From assembly GCA_913040875.1 (NCBI GenBank), contig CAJWHX010000133.1, positions 1 to 8,293 of the forward strand: a stretch of DNA of 8,293 nt. Direction: 5' to 3'. The notes below the pieces were generated by a model, which was not told the DNA's origin, made no database searches, and was given only the letters and a program-made list of their open reading frames with translations. The position numbers and the translations under genes are program-made. This DNA is from an uncultured Pseudomonadota bacterium. Lineage in GTDB: Bacteria; Myxococcota; UBA796. Shown piece after piece: positions 1-6,184 of the stretch; within the stretch, counting starts at the first letter, position 1; every line of letters begins with the position of its first letter.

Positions 1-2301
1 ATTTACAGCGCAAAGTCGAACGTGTGGGTGTGGGTCTTTAAGAGCATCGATTAAGGTTGCATTGGCACGAGATTCCATCAACGGTGAGATTTTCTTGGCA
101 CAAGATGCGAGTGCTGTACATGCATTTCCACGGGTTCGGTAAGCCTCATTTTGATCGAGGACGACTCGAGTGAGTGTTTCAAGTGCAGACTCACTGCGTA
201 GATTTCCAAGCGCATTGATGGCATGTCCTCTGAGAGAATGTCGCCACCCGTTGTCTTTGGTGTAGTCTTGGATCACAGATTCCTTACTGAAACGACCTTG
301 CTTCGCCAGCGATACAAGTGCCAATCCTCGAATCCGATGCGATTTATTGGCGTCGTTTGCACAGGTCTCCAGAGCGAGAGCACTGTCTGCCGAACGATGC
401 TGCGCCAGAGATTGTACAATTCCGGCTTGGGCTTGAGCGACCTCTTCAGTTCCCAGCCATTTGGTGAGTAATTGGTTTGCCATTGGGTGCTTGCATTTTC
501 CAAGTGCCTTAGCGATGGCTCCCCGAACACCGACATGTTGCGCTTCATAGACCTCTTCAATCGCTTTGAGGGACAAAGAAGTGCCCATCTTGACCAAGTT
601 TCTTCCGGCAATCAAACGTCCATGCCAGTACGGTGACTCGTTCAAGAGGCGCTTGTTCATCTCAAGACCCGGATCGAATGTGATTTCAGTCACGGCAATA
701 CAATTGGGGTCGATGACGATTTGTTGTGGCTTGCTTGTACTCTGTAGTCGGAAAGTATGGTGGAAGTCATCAATCTTAACGGTGTGCTCACTCCACTCAC
801 CATCTTCATCTTGAACAGCAATCTGCAGATCGAAAACGAAGGGCGTATCGTCTTTTTGACCACCAAAGATGGTCTGCTTGATCTTGAGTCGCAGGATCCC
901 GGTGTCGGCAAAATGCTCTTGTGTAACCTTTAATTGTGGATATCCAGCACGATTGAACCACTGATCAAAGAAATGGGCCAGTGACTGACCGCTGTGCAGT
1001 TCCATTTTTCGTCGGAAGTCATCCGACTCGACCACCTTTTCCGCATAGGTTTCAATGTAATCGCGAGTGGCTGCCCAGAATACATCGGACCCAATTTTAT
1101 GGCGAAGCATGTTAAGACGGACAGCTCCACCAGGATAGAGGTGCATGTCGTACATTTTCCAAGCGCTGTCAAAGACGCGGGTCATGATGGGGCGTGAGTA
1201 TCGAGATTTTGCTTCACCAAAGTAGGACTCTCGTTGTGAGATGAGTTCTTCATGATGGCGATCTACACTGTAATTGTGCTCTATCCAGACCGTTTCAAAA
1301 TAGGTCGCCCAGCTTTCTTTGAGCCATACGTGCGCGTAGTCTCTACACACAATGAGATCACCAAACCAAGTGTGTGCTAGCTCATGCAGGTTGATTTGAT
1401 CAAAGAGAAAACCCAAATCCTTGTGCATGTTGGCATCAAAGAGGAGTCTAGAATCCCAAGAGACCAACGAGATGTTTTCCATCGCTCCACCGATTCCAGG
1501 AGCGGCAAATTGAAAGTACTTTGGCCATGGCAGGGGGCCGAGTAAGGTTTCAGCAAACTCGATCAGTCTCTTTGTTGGTTCAAATGCTCTGCGGATGTCT
1601 TCGGGGTCATTTCCTTTTGGAGCAAATCCAGCGATGGGAATGTCTCTAAGGGGTTCAAAGTCTATCCGTTCATATTCGCCAACGATGATACAGAGTAAGT
1701 ACACTGGACAGAGTTTTTCCTGTTTCCAGTGACTTCGGAGTGTATTGTCATCAACCGTAGTTTGTTCAACTAGTTCACCTGCGGAGACGGCTGTGTGATC
1801 TTTGTGGTGCGTAATGAAGATGTCCCAAGAGGTTCGTACATTGGAGTGGTCGACACAAGGAACCCAATACCGAGCCCGTGCCGTTTCATGATCGGTTGCC
1901 ATCCACTTTCCACGGTTTGGCATTTCAGGTGTTGGACCACCGAAATAACACCCGCCAATTGGTGCGTGTACTTGATAGTCTATCTGCACAGTGACAGAAT
2001 CTCCTTTGGCGACAGGATCATTCCACCGAATGGTGAGGTTTTGTCCATCGTAATTGGTTGTGATGTCAGCTGATTTGGACTGAATGCGCACCAGCTGAAG
2101 ATCCACAGCATCGAAGGTGATCTCTTGAGCTGTGTTCACATGAGAGAGTAGAGTCCATTCTATAGAAGCCTGTAATCGATGTGCATCGATGTCTGGATGA
2201 ATGTTCAGTGTCCCGTGTGTGGGCTCTAATGGCAGGCTAGGGGCATAAGACGGACGGGTGCTTGGCAGATGAAATTGGCCGGTTTGATGGTAAATGGTCA
2301 T
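1..2301 (-). CDS. M1-family zinc aminopeptidase with C-terminal HEAT repeats (partial, C-terminus missing)
   Basis: The minus-strand frame is open from an ATG at 2301-2299 to the window edge (767 codons, no stop), so the C-terminus is missing. A GGAG ribosome-binding site lies 6 nt upstream of the ATG. Visible M1 hallmarks: RYWVPCVD at about residues 144-151, the exopeptidase signature GAMEN at 272-276, and the zinc site HELAH at 306-310 with its third ligand E329 (HExxH-X18-E), followed by SWATYFE. Y389 in LYPGGA aligns with the catalytic Tyr of the family, although the usual YxKG Lys is Gly here. From about residue 562 the protein changes to roughly 30-residue helical repeats (VRGAIAKALG, IRGLALVSLA, LRGHAINALG, TRGNACTALA), which is a HEAT/PBS-lyase type domain. 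M1 enzymes remove N-terminal residues from peptides. No signal peptide is seen, so it is probably cytoplasmic. It is divergent from pilS, with no evident link to pili. Family assignment is firm; substrate preference is unknown. Confidence 0.93.
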   Translation of the reverse strand, partial: MTIYHQTGQFHLPSTRPSYAPSLPLEPTHGTLNIHPDIDAHRLQASIEWTLLSHVNTAQEITFDAVDLQLVRIQSKSADITTNYDGQNLTIRWNDPVAKGDSVTVQIDYQVHAPIGGCYFGGPTPEMPNRGKWMATDHETARARYWVPCVDHSNVRTSWDIFITHHKDHTAVSAGELVEQTTVDDNTLRSHWKQEKLCPVYLLCIIVGEYERIDFEPLRDIPIAGFAPKGNDPEDIRRAFEPTKRLIEFAETLLGPLPWPKYFQFAAPGIGGAMENISLVSWDSRLLFDANMHKDLGFLFDQINLHELAHTWFGDLIVCRDYAHVWLKESWATYFETVWIEHNYSVDRHHEELISQRESYFGEAKSRYSRPIMTRVFDSAWKMYDMHLYPGGAVRLNMLRHKIGSDVFWAATRDYIETYAEKVVESDDFRRKMELHSGQSLAHFFDQWFNRAGYPQLKVTQEHFADTGILRLKIKQTIFGGQKDDTPFVFDLQIAVQDEDGEWSEHTVKIDDFHHTFRLQSTSKPQQIVIDPNCIAVTEITFDPGLEMNKRLLNESPYWHGRLIAGRNLVKMGTSLSLKAIEEVYEAQHVGVRGAIAKALGKCKHPMANQLLTKWLGTEEVAQAQAGIVQSLAQHRSADSALALETCANDANKSHRIRGLALVSLAKQGRFSKESVIQDYTKDNGWRHSLRGHAINALGNLRSESALETLTRVVLDQNEAYRTRGNACTALASCAKKISPLMESRANATLIDALKDPHPHVRLCAVN

Positions 2302-2338
2302 CTGATTCTCCAGAGTGGGTTACATGAATAAGTATCGG

Positions 2339-2366
2339 ATTGTCGTCGTTGTTTCAAGGGTGTCAA
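2339..2366 (-). promoter_or_regulatory. Sigma-70-type promoter for the M1 aminopeptidase gene
   Basis: Read on the minus strand, a perfect -35 TTGACA (complement of 2361-2366) is followed after 16 bp by GACAAT (complement of 2339-2344), which matches the -10 consensus at four of six bases. Transcription would start near 2332, giving a leader of about 30 nt before the GGAG and ATG of the aminopeptidase. No equally good promoter was found for pilS in the opposite direction. Confidence 0.5.
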
Positions 2367-2396
2367 TCGTCTATTGATCCGATAAAGTGTGGTGAA

Positions 2397-3932
2397 ATGA
2401 GGTCTGTTCAGATTAAAGACACAGGAGTACACGAACACTTAAATGTGGTTTGGTATTACATTTTGGCGCGTTTGTTACTGGGGTTTGGGGTACTGGTTTG
2501 GGTATTGTTGTCGGTTCGGTTTGACGGTAATTTTCAGCTCCCGGGAAGCTTATCCTTTTACACTTTGGGTGGTGTATTTGCATTGATGGGAACGATGGCC
2601 TTCTTTTCAACGCAGCACGGCGGAAAACCATGGTTTGTATGGCTCCAATTTATTGTGGACGCACTGTTCATTTCGATGCTGTTGTGTGCTGGATCCAGTC
2701 ACCACAATCCTTTTGTACTTCTCTTTCCTCTCAATATCTTGGCGGCCATGTCTTTGGGGTGGGCAAGAGATGTGTTGAGAGTAACCCTTCTAGACATCAT
2801 TTGTTATACGTGTGTACAGTACGCCGGATACAGAGGCTATCTAAACTGGGTCATCATTGATGATTCTCTCATTCTATATATAAAGGTCATTTCTGAGATA
2901 TTTGGATTGGCACTCATTGGCGGTTTGGGTATGTTGATGGCTCAGCAACAGGCCTTAACCAGTCGGAATCTGACCGAACAAATCTTGACCACTCGGAGAT
3001 TGCGGCGTAGACACATTGATGTTTTAAATGAGCTGCCGATTGCCATCTTTGTCACGTCCAATTCTGAGTCGGTTCGCTTTCAGTTGGTGCCCCAGAATGT
3101 CTTGGCACAAAATTGGTATGCGGAGTCGGACTTTGTGGATCAACTTCAGCAATATCTGCATTCGCCACAACCCAGACGGTTTGAGTTTGGTGTACAAGTC
3201 TTTCAGGTGCAAAGAGGTCAATTGACAACAGAAGAAGATTTATTGCTTGTTGAAGATGTTACGCGGATGCAACAACTTGAGCAGACCATCAATAAAGAAG
3301 AGCAACTGGCCATCATTGGCCGAATGTCTGCTTCGTTGGCCCACGAGATACGCAATCCTATTGCCAGCTTGTCTGGTGCCGTACAATTGTTGGCTGAGCA
3401 AAAGGAAAGTCGACTTCATACAATCATTTTGCGAGAGATCAATCGCATCAATGAATTGGTTGATTTATTTTTGCAGTCCGCGCGATCTCAGCATTTGACA
3501 ATGGAGCACACGAGTGTCGTTTCAAGTGTGTTGGAGATTGTCGAAGCGCTTCAACATGATCCACGAGCTCAGTCGGTGGAGATTTCCATCAAAGGATTGT
3601 CTCACACTCCTTTTGATATCGATCTGGCGAAGTTTCGTCAGATTGTCTGGAATCTACTGTTAAATTCGGTACAGGCAAGTCAAGATGGTCACATTACACT
3701 CCATTCGAAAGACGTAGATGGTCAATATGTACTCCAGATTGCAGATGACGGAAAAGGGATCCCCCAAAAAGATTTGGATAAAGTTATGGATCCATTTTTC
3801 ACCACTCGTGCTGGTGGTACAGGACTAGGACTTTTTGTTGTACAACAAATTGTGCATGCACATAAGGGAACATTGACTATAGAGAGTACAGAGGGTGAAG
3901 GAACAATGGTGACGTTGATCTTTCCGATCTAA
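2397..3932 (+). CDS. pilS: PilS-like membrane sensor histidine kinase of the type IV pilus two-component system
   Basis: This 511-residue protein has about six hydrophobic segments (roughly residues 18-40, 53-72, 79-99, 105-122, 127-145, 158-182), as in PilS. A charged linker follows, then a weak PAS-like region (about 207-285, ending LLLVEDVTRMQQ). The HisKA H-box is LAHEIRNPIASLSGAVQLL with phospho-acceptor H316. The ATPase domain shows an N-box NLLLNSVQA (419-427), G1 DDGKGIP (450-456), F-box DPFFTT (465-470) and G2 GGTGLGL (473-479), so the kinase looks intact. It should sit in the inner membrane and phosphorylate PilR; in Pseudomonas, PilS senses pilin through its membrane part. The ATG at 2397 is preferred because it places the first helix near the N-terminus, as in relatives. 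An in-frame TTG at 2340 would add 19 residues but overlaps the divergent promoter. pilR follows after 77 bp. Confidence 0.92.
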   Translation: MRSVQIKDTGVHEHLNVVWYYILARLLLGFGVLVWVLLSVRFDGNFQLPGSLSFYTLGGVFALMGTMAFFSTQHGGKPWFVWLQFIVDALFISMLLCAGSSHHNPFVLLFPLNILAAMSLGWARDVLRVTLLDIICYTCVQYAGYRGYLNWVIIDDSLILYIKVISEIFGLALIGGLGMLMAQQQALTSRNLTEQILTTRRLRRRHIDVLNELPIAIFVTSNSESVRFQLVPQNVLAQNWYAESDFVDQLQQYLHSPQPRRFEFGVQVFQVQRGQLTTEEDLLLVEDVTRMQQLEQTINKEEQLAIIGRMSASLAHEIRNPIASLSGAVQLLAEQKESRLHTIILREINRINELVDLFLQSARSQHLTMEHTSVVSSVLEIVEALQHDPRAQSVEISIKGLSHTPFDIDLAKFRQIVWNLLLNSVQASQDGHITLHSKDVDGQYVLQIADDGKGIPQKDLDKVMDPFFTTRAGGTGLGLFVVQQIVHAHKGTLTIESTEGEGTMVTLIFPI

Positions 3933-3983
3933 GAGGGGCATTGAACAGTTGGATTGAGACATCAATGGACACTTAAATGCACA

Positions 3984-4013
3984 ATGAGTATTTCTAAGGA
4001 GACAATTTTATGA
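3984..4013 (+). other. Possible nine-codon leader ORF overlapping the pilR start (ATGA)
   Basis: An ATG at 3984 opens a reading frame MSISKETIL whose TGA (4011-4013) overlaps the pilR ATG (4010-4012) as ATGA. The 8-mer ATGAGTAT occurs at both starts (3984-3991 and 4010-4017), so this may be a small duplication of the start region rather than a translated leader. No Shine-Dalgarno sequence precedes the first ATG, whereas TAAGGAG (3995-4001) lies 8 nt before the pilR start and serves it well. Translation of the leader is unsupported. Confidence 0.15.
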
Positions 4014-5383
4014 GTATCACACGTATGTTGATAGTAGACGATGAACTTTCTATGAGAGATTTACTCGAAATTTTGTTTGAAAATGATGGATATGAGGTTC
4101 AAGTTGCGCCAGATGTTGCTTCTGCGCAACTCATAATTCAAGAATGGATCCCCGATGTGATCCTTTCTGATTTAAATTTACCAAGAGAATCTGGCCTCGA
4201 TTTTTTGCGGTGGGTCAAAAAACGTCACCTAGAAATGATATTCATCATGATTACAGCATTTGGATCCAATCAATCTGCAGTGGAGGCGTTAAAACTTGGC
4301 GCAGCCAATTATGTCCTTAAACCATTCAACAACGACGAGCTGCGACTGGTGGTGTCTAGAGCACTCGGTGTGCGAAGTCTTGAAAAGGAGAACGAGCGTC
4401 TGAAGCGAAAAGTGTCGACGAACCTACATTTTGGTCTGTTTGTGGGGGATTCACCTCCGATGTTAGAAGTGTATGAGATGATTCGAAGAGTCTCTCGTTC
4501 ACGTATCAATTGCATGATACTTGGGGCTTCTGGAACTGGGAAAGAAATGGTTGCCCGCGCCATTCATGAAACAGGGGACCGAGTGGAGCACCCTTTTGTA
4601 ACCATCAATTGTGGTGCAATCCCAGAGAACTTGGTTGAAAGTGAATTGTTTGGACATGTGAAAGGTGCGTTTACCAATGCGTACAGGGACAAGATGGGGC
4701 TTTTAGAAGTAGCCAATCTCGGCACGGTATTTTTGGATGAGGTGGATGCTTTGCCTCTTGCTACGCAGGTGAAGTTACTTCGAGTGATTCAAGATAAGAC
4801 TATCCAGCCCGTCGGTGGTGTAGAATCTATTCAAGTGGATGTTAGATTCATCTGTGCCAGCAATGCGGATATGGAACAGCGTGTCAAAGATGGACTTTTT
4901 CGAGAAGATTTATATTACCGATTGAATGTCGTAGAGATTCATTTGCCAACATTACGAGAACGGTCCAAGGACATTGAACCGTTGGTGCATCATTTTATGG
5001 AGCGGTTTTCGAATGAATACGGCAAAAGAATCTTGGGGATGTCTCCTCAGTTTATGCAGGCTGTAAAGGGGTGGACATATCCAGGAAACGTTCGGGAGTT
5101 GCAAAATGCAATGGAGCGATCAGTCGCTCTCAGTGTGGGGAATGTCCTGCGAAAAGAGGACCTGCCAGAGGTGATCTGGGAGACCGGAGTTAGCTTTGTC
5201 TCGGATGGTAGTGAACTTCCCGAAGAGGGATTGGACTTGGACGCCCTGCTGGCTCACGTTGAAAGGAAGTGGCTTATTGTTGCGCTTGAATCGACTGATG
5301 GGAAGAAAATGCAAGCAGCCGAGAAGTTGCACCTAACTTTTCGTTCTTTTCGATATCGCCTTGTGAAACACAACTTGGAATAG
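4010..5383 (+). CDS. pilR: PilR-like sigma-54-dependent response regulator activating pilin transcription
   Basis: This 457-residue NtrC-class activator has a consensus-like TAAGGAG ribosome-binding site 8 nt upstream. The receiver domain (about 5-118) has acidic pocket D10/D11, phospho-acceptor D54 (LSDLNLP), T82 and K104 (LKPF). The AAA+ domain (about 143-370) has Walker A GASGTGKE (172-179), Walker B VFLDEVD (240-246), the R-finger segment FREDLYYRLNV (297-307) and sensor II YPGNVREL (357-364). The sigma-54-contacting loop, normally GAFTGA, reads GAFTNA (219-224). The C-terminal Fis-type helix-turn-helix (about 430-457) ends RSFRYRLVKHNLE, a pattern typical of PilR. It should be phosphorylated by the adjacent PilS, bind upstream of pilA and drive sigma-54 RNA polymerase. 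Full length and lying directly between pilS and pilA, the assignment is strong. Confidence 0.94.
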   Translation: MSITRMLIVDDELSMRDLLEILFENDGYEVQVAPDVASAQLIIQEWIPDVILSDLNLPRESGLDFLRWVKKRHLEMIFIMITAFGSNQSAVEALKLGAANYVLKPFNNDELRLVVSRALGVRSLEKENERLKRKVSTNLHFGLFVGDSPPMLEVYEMIRRVSRSRINCMILGASGTGKEMVARAIHETGDRVEHPFVTINCGAIPENLVESELFGHVKGAFTNAYRDKMGLLEVANLGTVFLDEVDALPLATQVKLLRVIQDKTIQPVGGVESIQVDVRFICASNADMEQRVKDGLFREDLYYRLNVVEIHLPTLRERSKDIEPLVHHFMERFSNEYGKRILGMSPQFMQAVKGWTYPGNVRELQNAMERSVALSVGNVLRKEDLPEVIWETGVSFVSDGSELPEEGLDLDALLAHVERKWLIVALESTDGKKMQAAEKLHLTFRSFRYRLVKHNLE

Positions 5384-5453
5384 CAGTATTTGTTGTGACT
5401 TCGCACAGAGAATTGAACGAGTTTTGCTCTCATAAACAAGTCAAAAATATGTG

Positions 5454-5502
5454 GGTGACACAAATCGTCACCTCCAATTCGACAAAAAATGAATCTGGTG
5501 AC
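5454..5502 (+). promoter_or_regulatory. Candidate PilR binding sites (GGTGAC half-sites) upstream of pilA
   Basis: GGTGAC occurs at 5454-5459, inverted as GTCACC at 5467-5472 (19-bp inverted repeat with a 7-bp spacer), and again directly at 5497-5502. Centre-to-centre distances are 13 bp and 30 bp. Degenerate copies lie at 5394-5399 (TGTGAC) and 5548-5553 (GGCGAC). The three exact copies lie about 60-110 bp upstream of the predicted pilA start, a usual distance for an NtrC-class enhancer. As I recall, PilR of Pseudomonas recognises a short C/GTGTC element; the minus strand of the first copy reads GTGTCACC, which contains it. Assignment to PilR is inference. Confidence 0.45.
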
Positions 5503-5534
5503 TTTCCATTTTTTTGATTGTTCCGAATATTTTT

Positions 5535-5564
5535 TTGGAATTGTATGGGCGACTTTTGTATAAA
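5535..5564 (+). promoter_or_regulatory. Candidate pilA promoter (overlapping sigma-54-like and sigma-70-like elements)
   Basis: The only GG-N10-GC spacing in the gap is TGGAATTGTATGGGC (5536-5550). It keeps the essential GG and GC of a sigma-54 -24/-12 promoter but is otherwise a poor match. Overlapping it is a sigma-70-like pair, TTGGAA (5535-5540) and TATAAA (5559-5564), with an 18-bp spacer. Predicted starts are near 5562 (sigma-54) or 5571 (sigma-70), leaving a leader of about 50-60 nt before pilA. Because PilR is encoded next door, the sigma-54 reading is attractive, but the sequence does not decide between them. Confidence 0.4.
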
Positions 5565-5570
5565 TAGAAT

Positions 5571-5585
5571 AGTGTTTGAAACACT
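5571..5585 (+). repeat. 15-bp perfect palindrome at the start of the predicted pilA transcript
   Basis: AGTGTTTGAAACACT has two 7-base arms around a central G (5578). It begins where a sigma-70-type transcript would start. In RNA it could fold as a 5-bp stem (AGUGU/ACACU) with a five-base loop at the extreme 5' end, a position where hairpins often stabilise abundant mRNAs. In DNA it could be an operator. The inverted repeat is seen directly; the role is inferred. Confidence 0.4.
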
Positions 5586-5622
5586 TCCCCTATCTAAACA
5601 TCAACAACAATGGAGAAACATC

Positions 5623-6066
5623 ATGTTAAATCGTAAAGGTTTTACTTTGGTTGAGCTGATGATCGTAGTTGCGATTATCGGTATTTTGGCAGCAATTGCT
5701 ATCCCTAACTTCGTATCAATGCAATACAAATCAAAGCGTTCTGAAGTTCCAACAAACTTGAAAGCTATCAAAACTGCAGAAGTTGCTTATGAAAGTAACT
5801 TTGACGTATTTGTAACTGCTACTGCATATCCTTCTTCACCTACCAAAACTGTTCAACAGTGGGTAAAAGGATCTTCCGGTGGATTCGCTACTTTGGGTTG
5901 GACCCCAGATGGCGCTGTTCGTGGTTCGTATGCTGTTGCAACAACAACAACAGACTTCACAGCAACTGGTTTGGCAGACGTGGACGGTGATGGTACAACA
6001 GCTACTTATCAAGCGACCAAGTCTAACAACCCAAATGCTCCCACAACTGGTCCAGACGTATACTAA
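5623..6066 (+). CDS. pilA: Type IVa major pilin (prepilin with class III signal)
   Basis: This 147-residue prepilin starts at ATG 5623, with GGAG (5612-5615) 7 nt upstream. An in-frame TTG at 5518 is rejected because it would bury the signal. The leader MLNRKG is cut by PilD-type peptidase after G6, giving mature F1 with the conserved E5 (E11 of the precursor) in FTLVELMIVVAIIGILAAIAIPNF, the helix that anchors the subunit and packs in the pilus core. The C-terminal globular part has no cysteine, so there is no disulfide-bonded D-region as in Neisseria or Pseudomonas. It carries instead DVDGDG (119-124), which resembles a calcium-binding loop, and a Thr-rich tail (T107-T110, then many to T142). 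The gene favours codons such as GCT, GTA, ACT and AAC, as expected for a highly expressed protein. It lies next to pilSR and is followed by a terminator. Confidence 0.95.
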   Translation: MLNRKGFTLVELMIVVAIIGILAAIAIPNFVSMQYKSKRSEVPTNLKAIKTAEVAYESNFDVFVTATAYPSSPTKTVQQWVKGSSGGFATLGWTPDGAVRGSYAVATTTTDFTATGLADVDGDGTTATYQATKSNNPNAPTTGPDVY

Positions 6067-6111
6067 GTCGACTTGTGGAAGTTTAAAGTGGGTATGATCT
6101 CACTCTACTCG

Positions 6112-6143
6112 AACGCCCCAAATGGGGCGTTTCTTGTTTTTTA
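6112..6143 (+). terminator. Intrinsic terminator after pilA
   Basis: AACGCCCC (6112-6119) pairs with GGGGCGTT (6124-6131) across the four-base loop AAAT, and a T-rich tract TTCTTGTTTTTT follows. The 8-bp GC-rich stem plus T-tract is a standard Rho-independent terminator. It lies 46 bp after the pilA stop and should end most pilA transcripts before the downstream membrane-protein genes. Confidence 0.88.
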
Positions 6144-6169
6144 CTGTTATTTTTAAAAGGGCCGTTTTT

Positions 6170-6184
6170 ATGAGGGTGTTGTGA
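6170..6184 (+). other. Possible four-codon leader ORF overlapping the start of the downstream gene
   Basis: ATG AGG GTG TTG TGA runs from 6170 to 6184, and its TGA overlaps the GTG start codon at 6181-6183. AAAAGG (6155-6160) lies 9 nt before the ATG and could serve as its ribosome-binding site, while GAGG inside the tiny ORF could serve the GTG start. This would allow coupled translation, but such a short frame can easily arise by chance. Confidence 0.2.

Larger units (their letters stand above)
5384..5622 (+). promoter_or_regulatory. pilR-pilA intergenic regulatory region
   Basis: This 239-base AT-rich gap between pilR and pilA contains no convincing gene. It holds repeated GGTGAC-type half-sites, an AT-rich stretch with T-runs (about 5504-5536) that could bend, overlapping sigma-54-like and sigma-70-like promoter candidates, a 15-bp palindrome and the pilA ribosome-binding site. 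No intrinsic terminator is visible after pilR: the inverted GGTGAC pair is not followed by a T-run. Some read-through from pilSR into pilA is therefore possible. Confidence 0.7.

Noticed and set aside
223..2073. Several short plus-strand open frames (82-92 codons)
   Set aside because: All lie within the minus-strand aminopeptidase, whose motifs are continuous through the region; none of the short frames shows a domain or a start signal.
2340..2396. N-terminal extension of pilS from a TTG at 2340
   Set aside because: It lacks a good ribosome-binding site, overlaps the -10/-35 of the divergent aminopeptidase promoter, and would place 19 extra polar residues before a start that already fits the family.
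5454..5472. GGTGAC/GTCACC inverted repeat as a terminator for pilR
   Set aside because: The stem is only 6 bp and is followed by CTCCAATTCG rather than a T-run; a third direct copy downstream fits a protein-binding site better.
5518..5622. In-frame extension of pilA from a TTG at 5518
   Set aside because: The class III prepilin leader MLNRKG must be at the N-terminus for processing. The ATG at 5623 has a good ribosome-binding site, and the extension covers the promoter region.
5939..5953. ACA-rich run as a possible microsatellite
   Set aside because: It encodes the four-Thr stretch of the pilin (residues 107-110) and is short; no evidence of phase variation.
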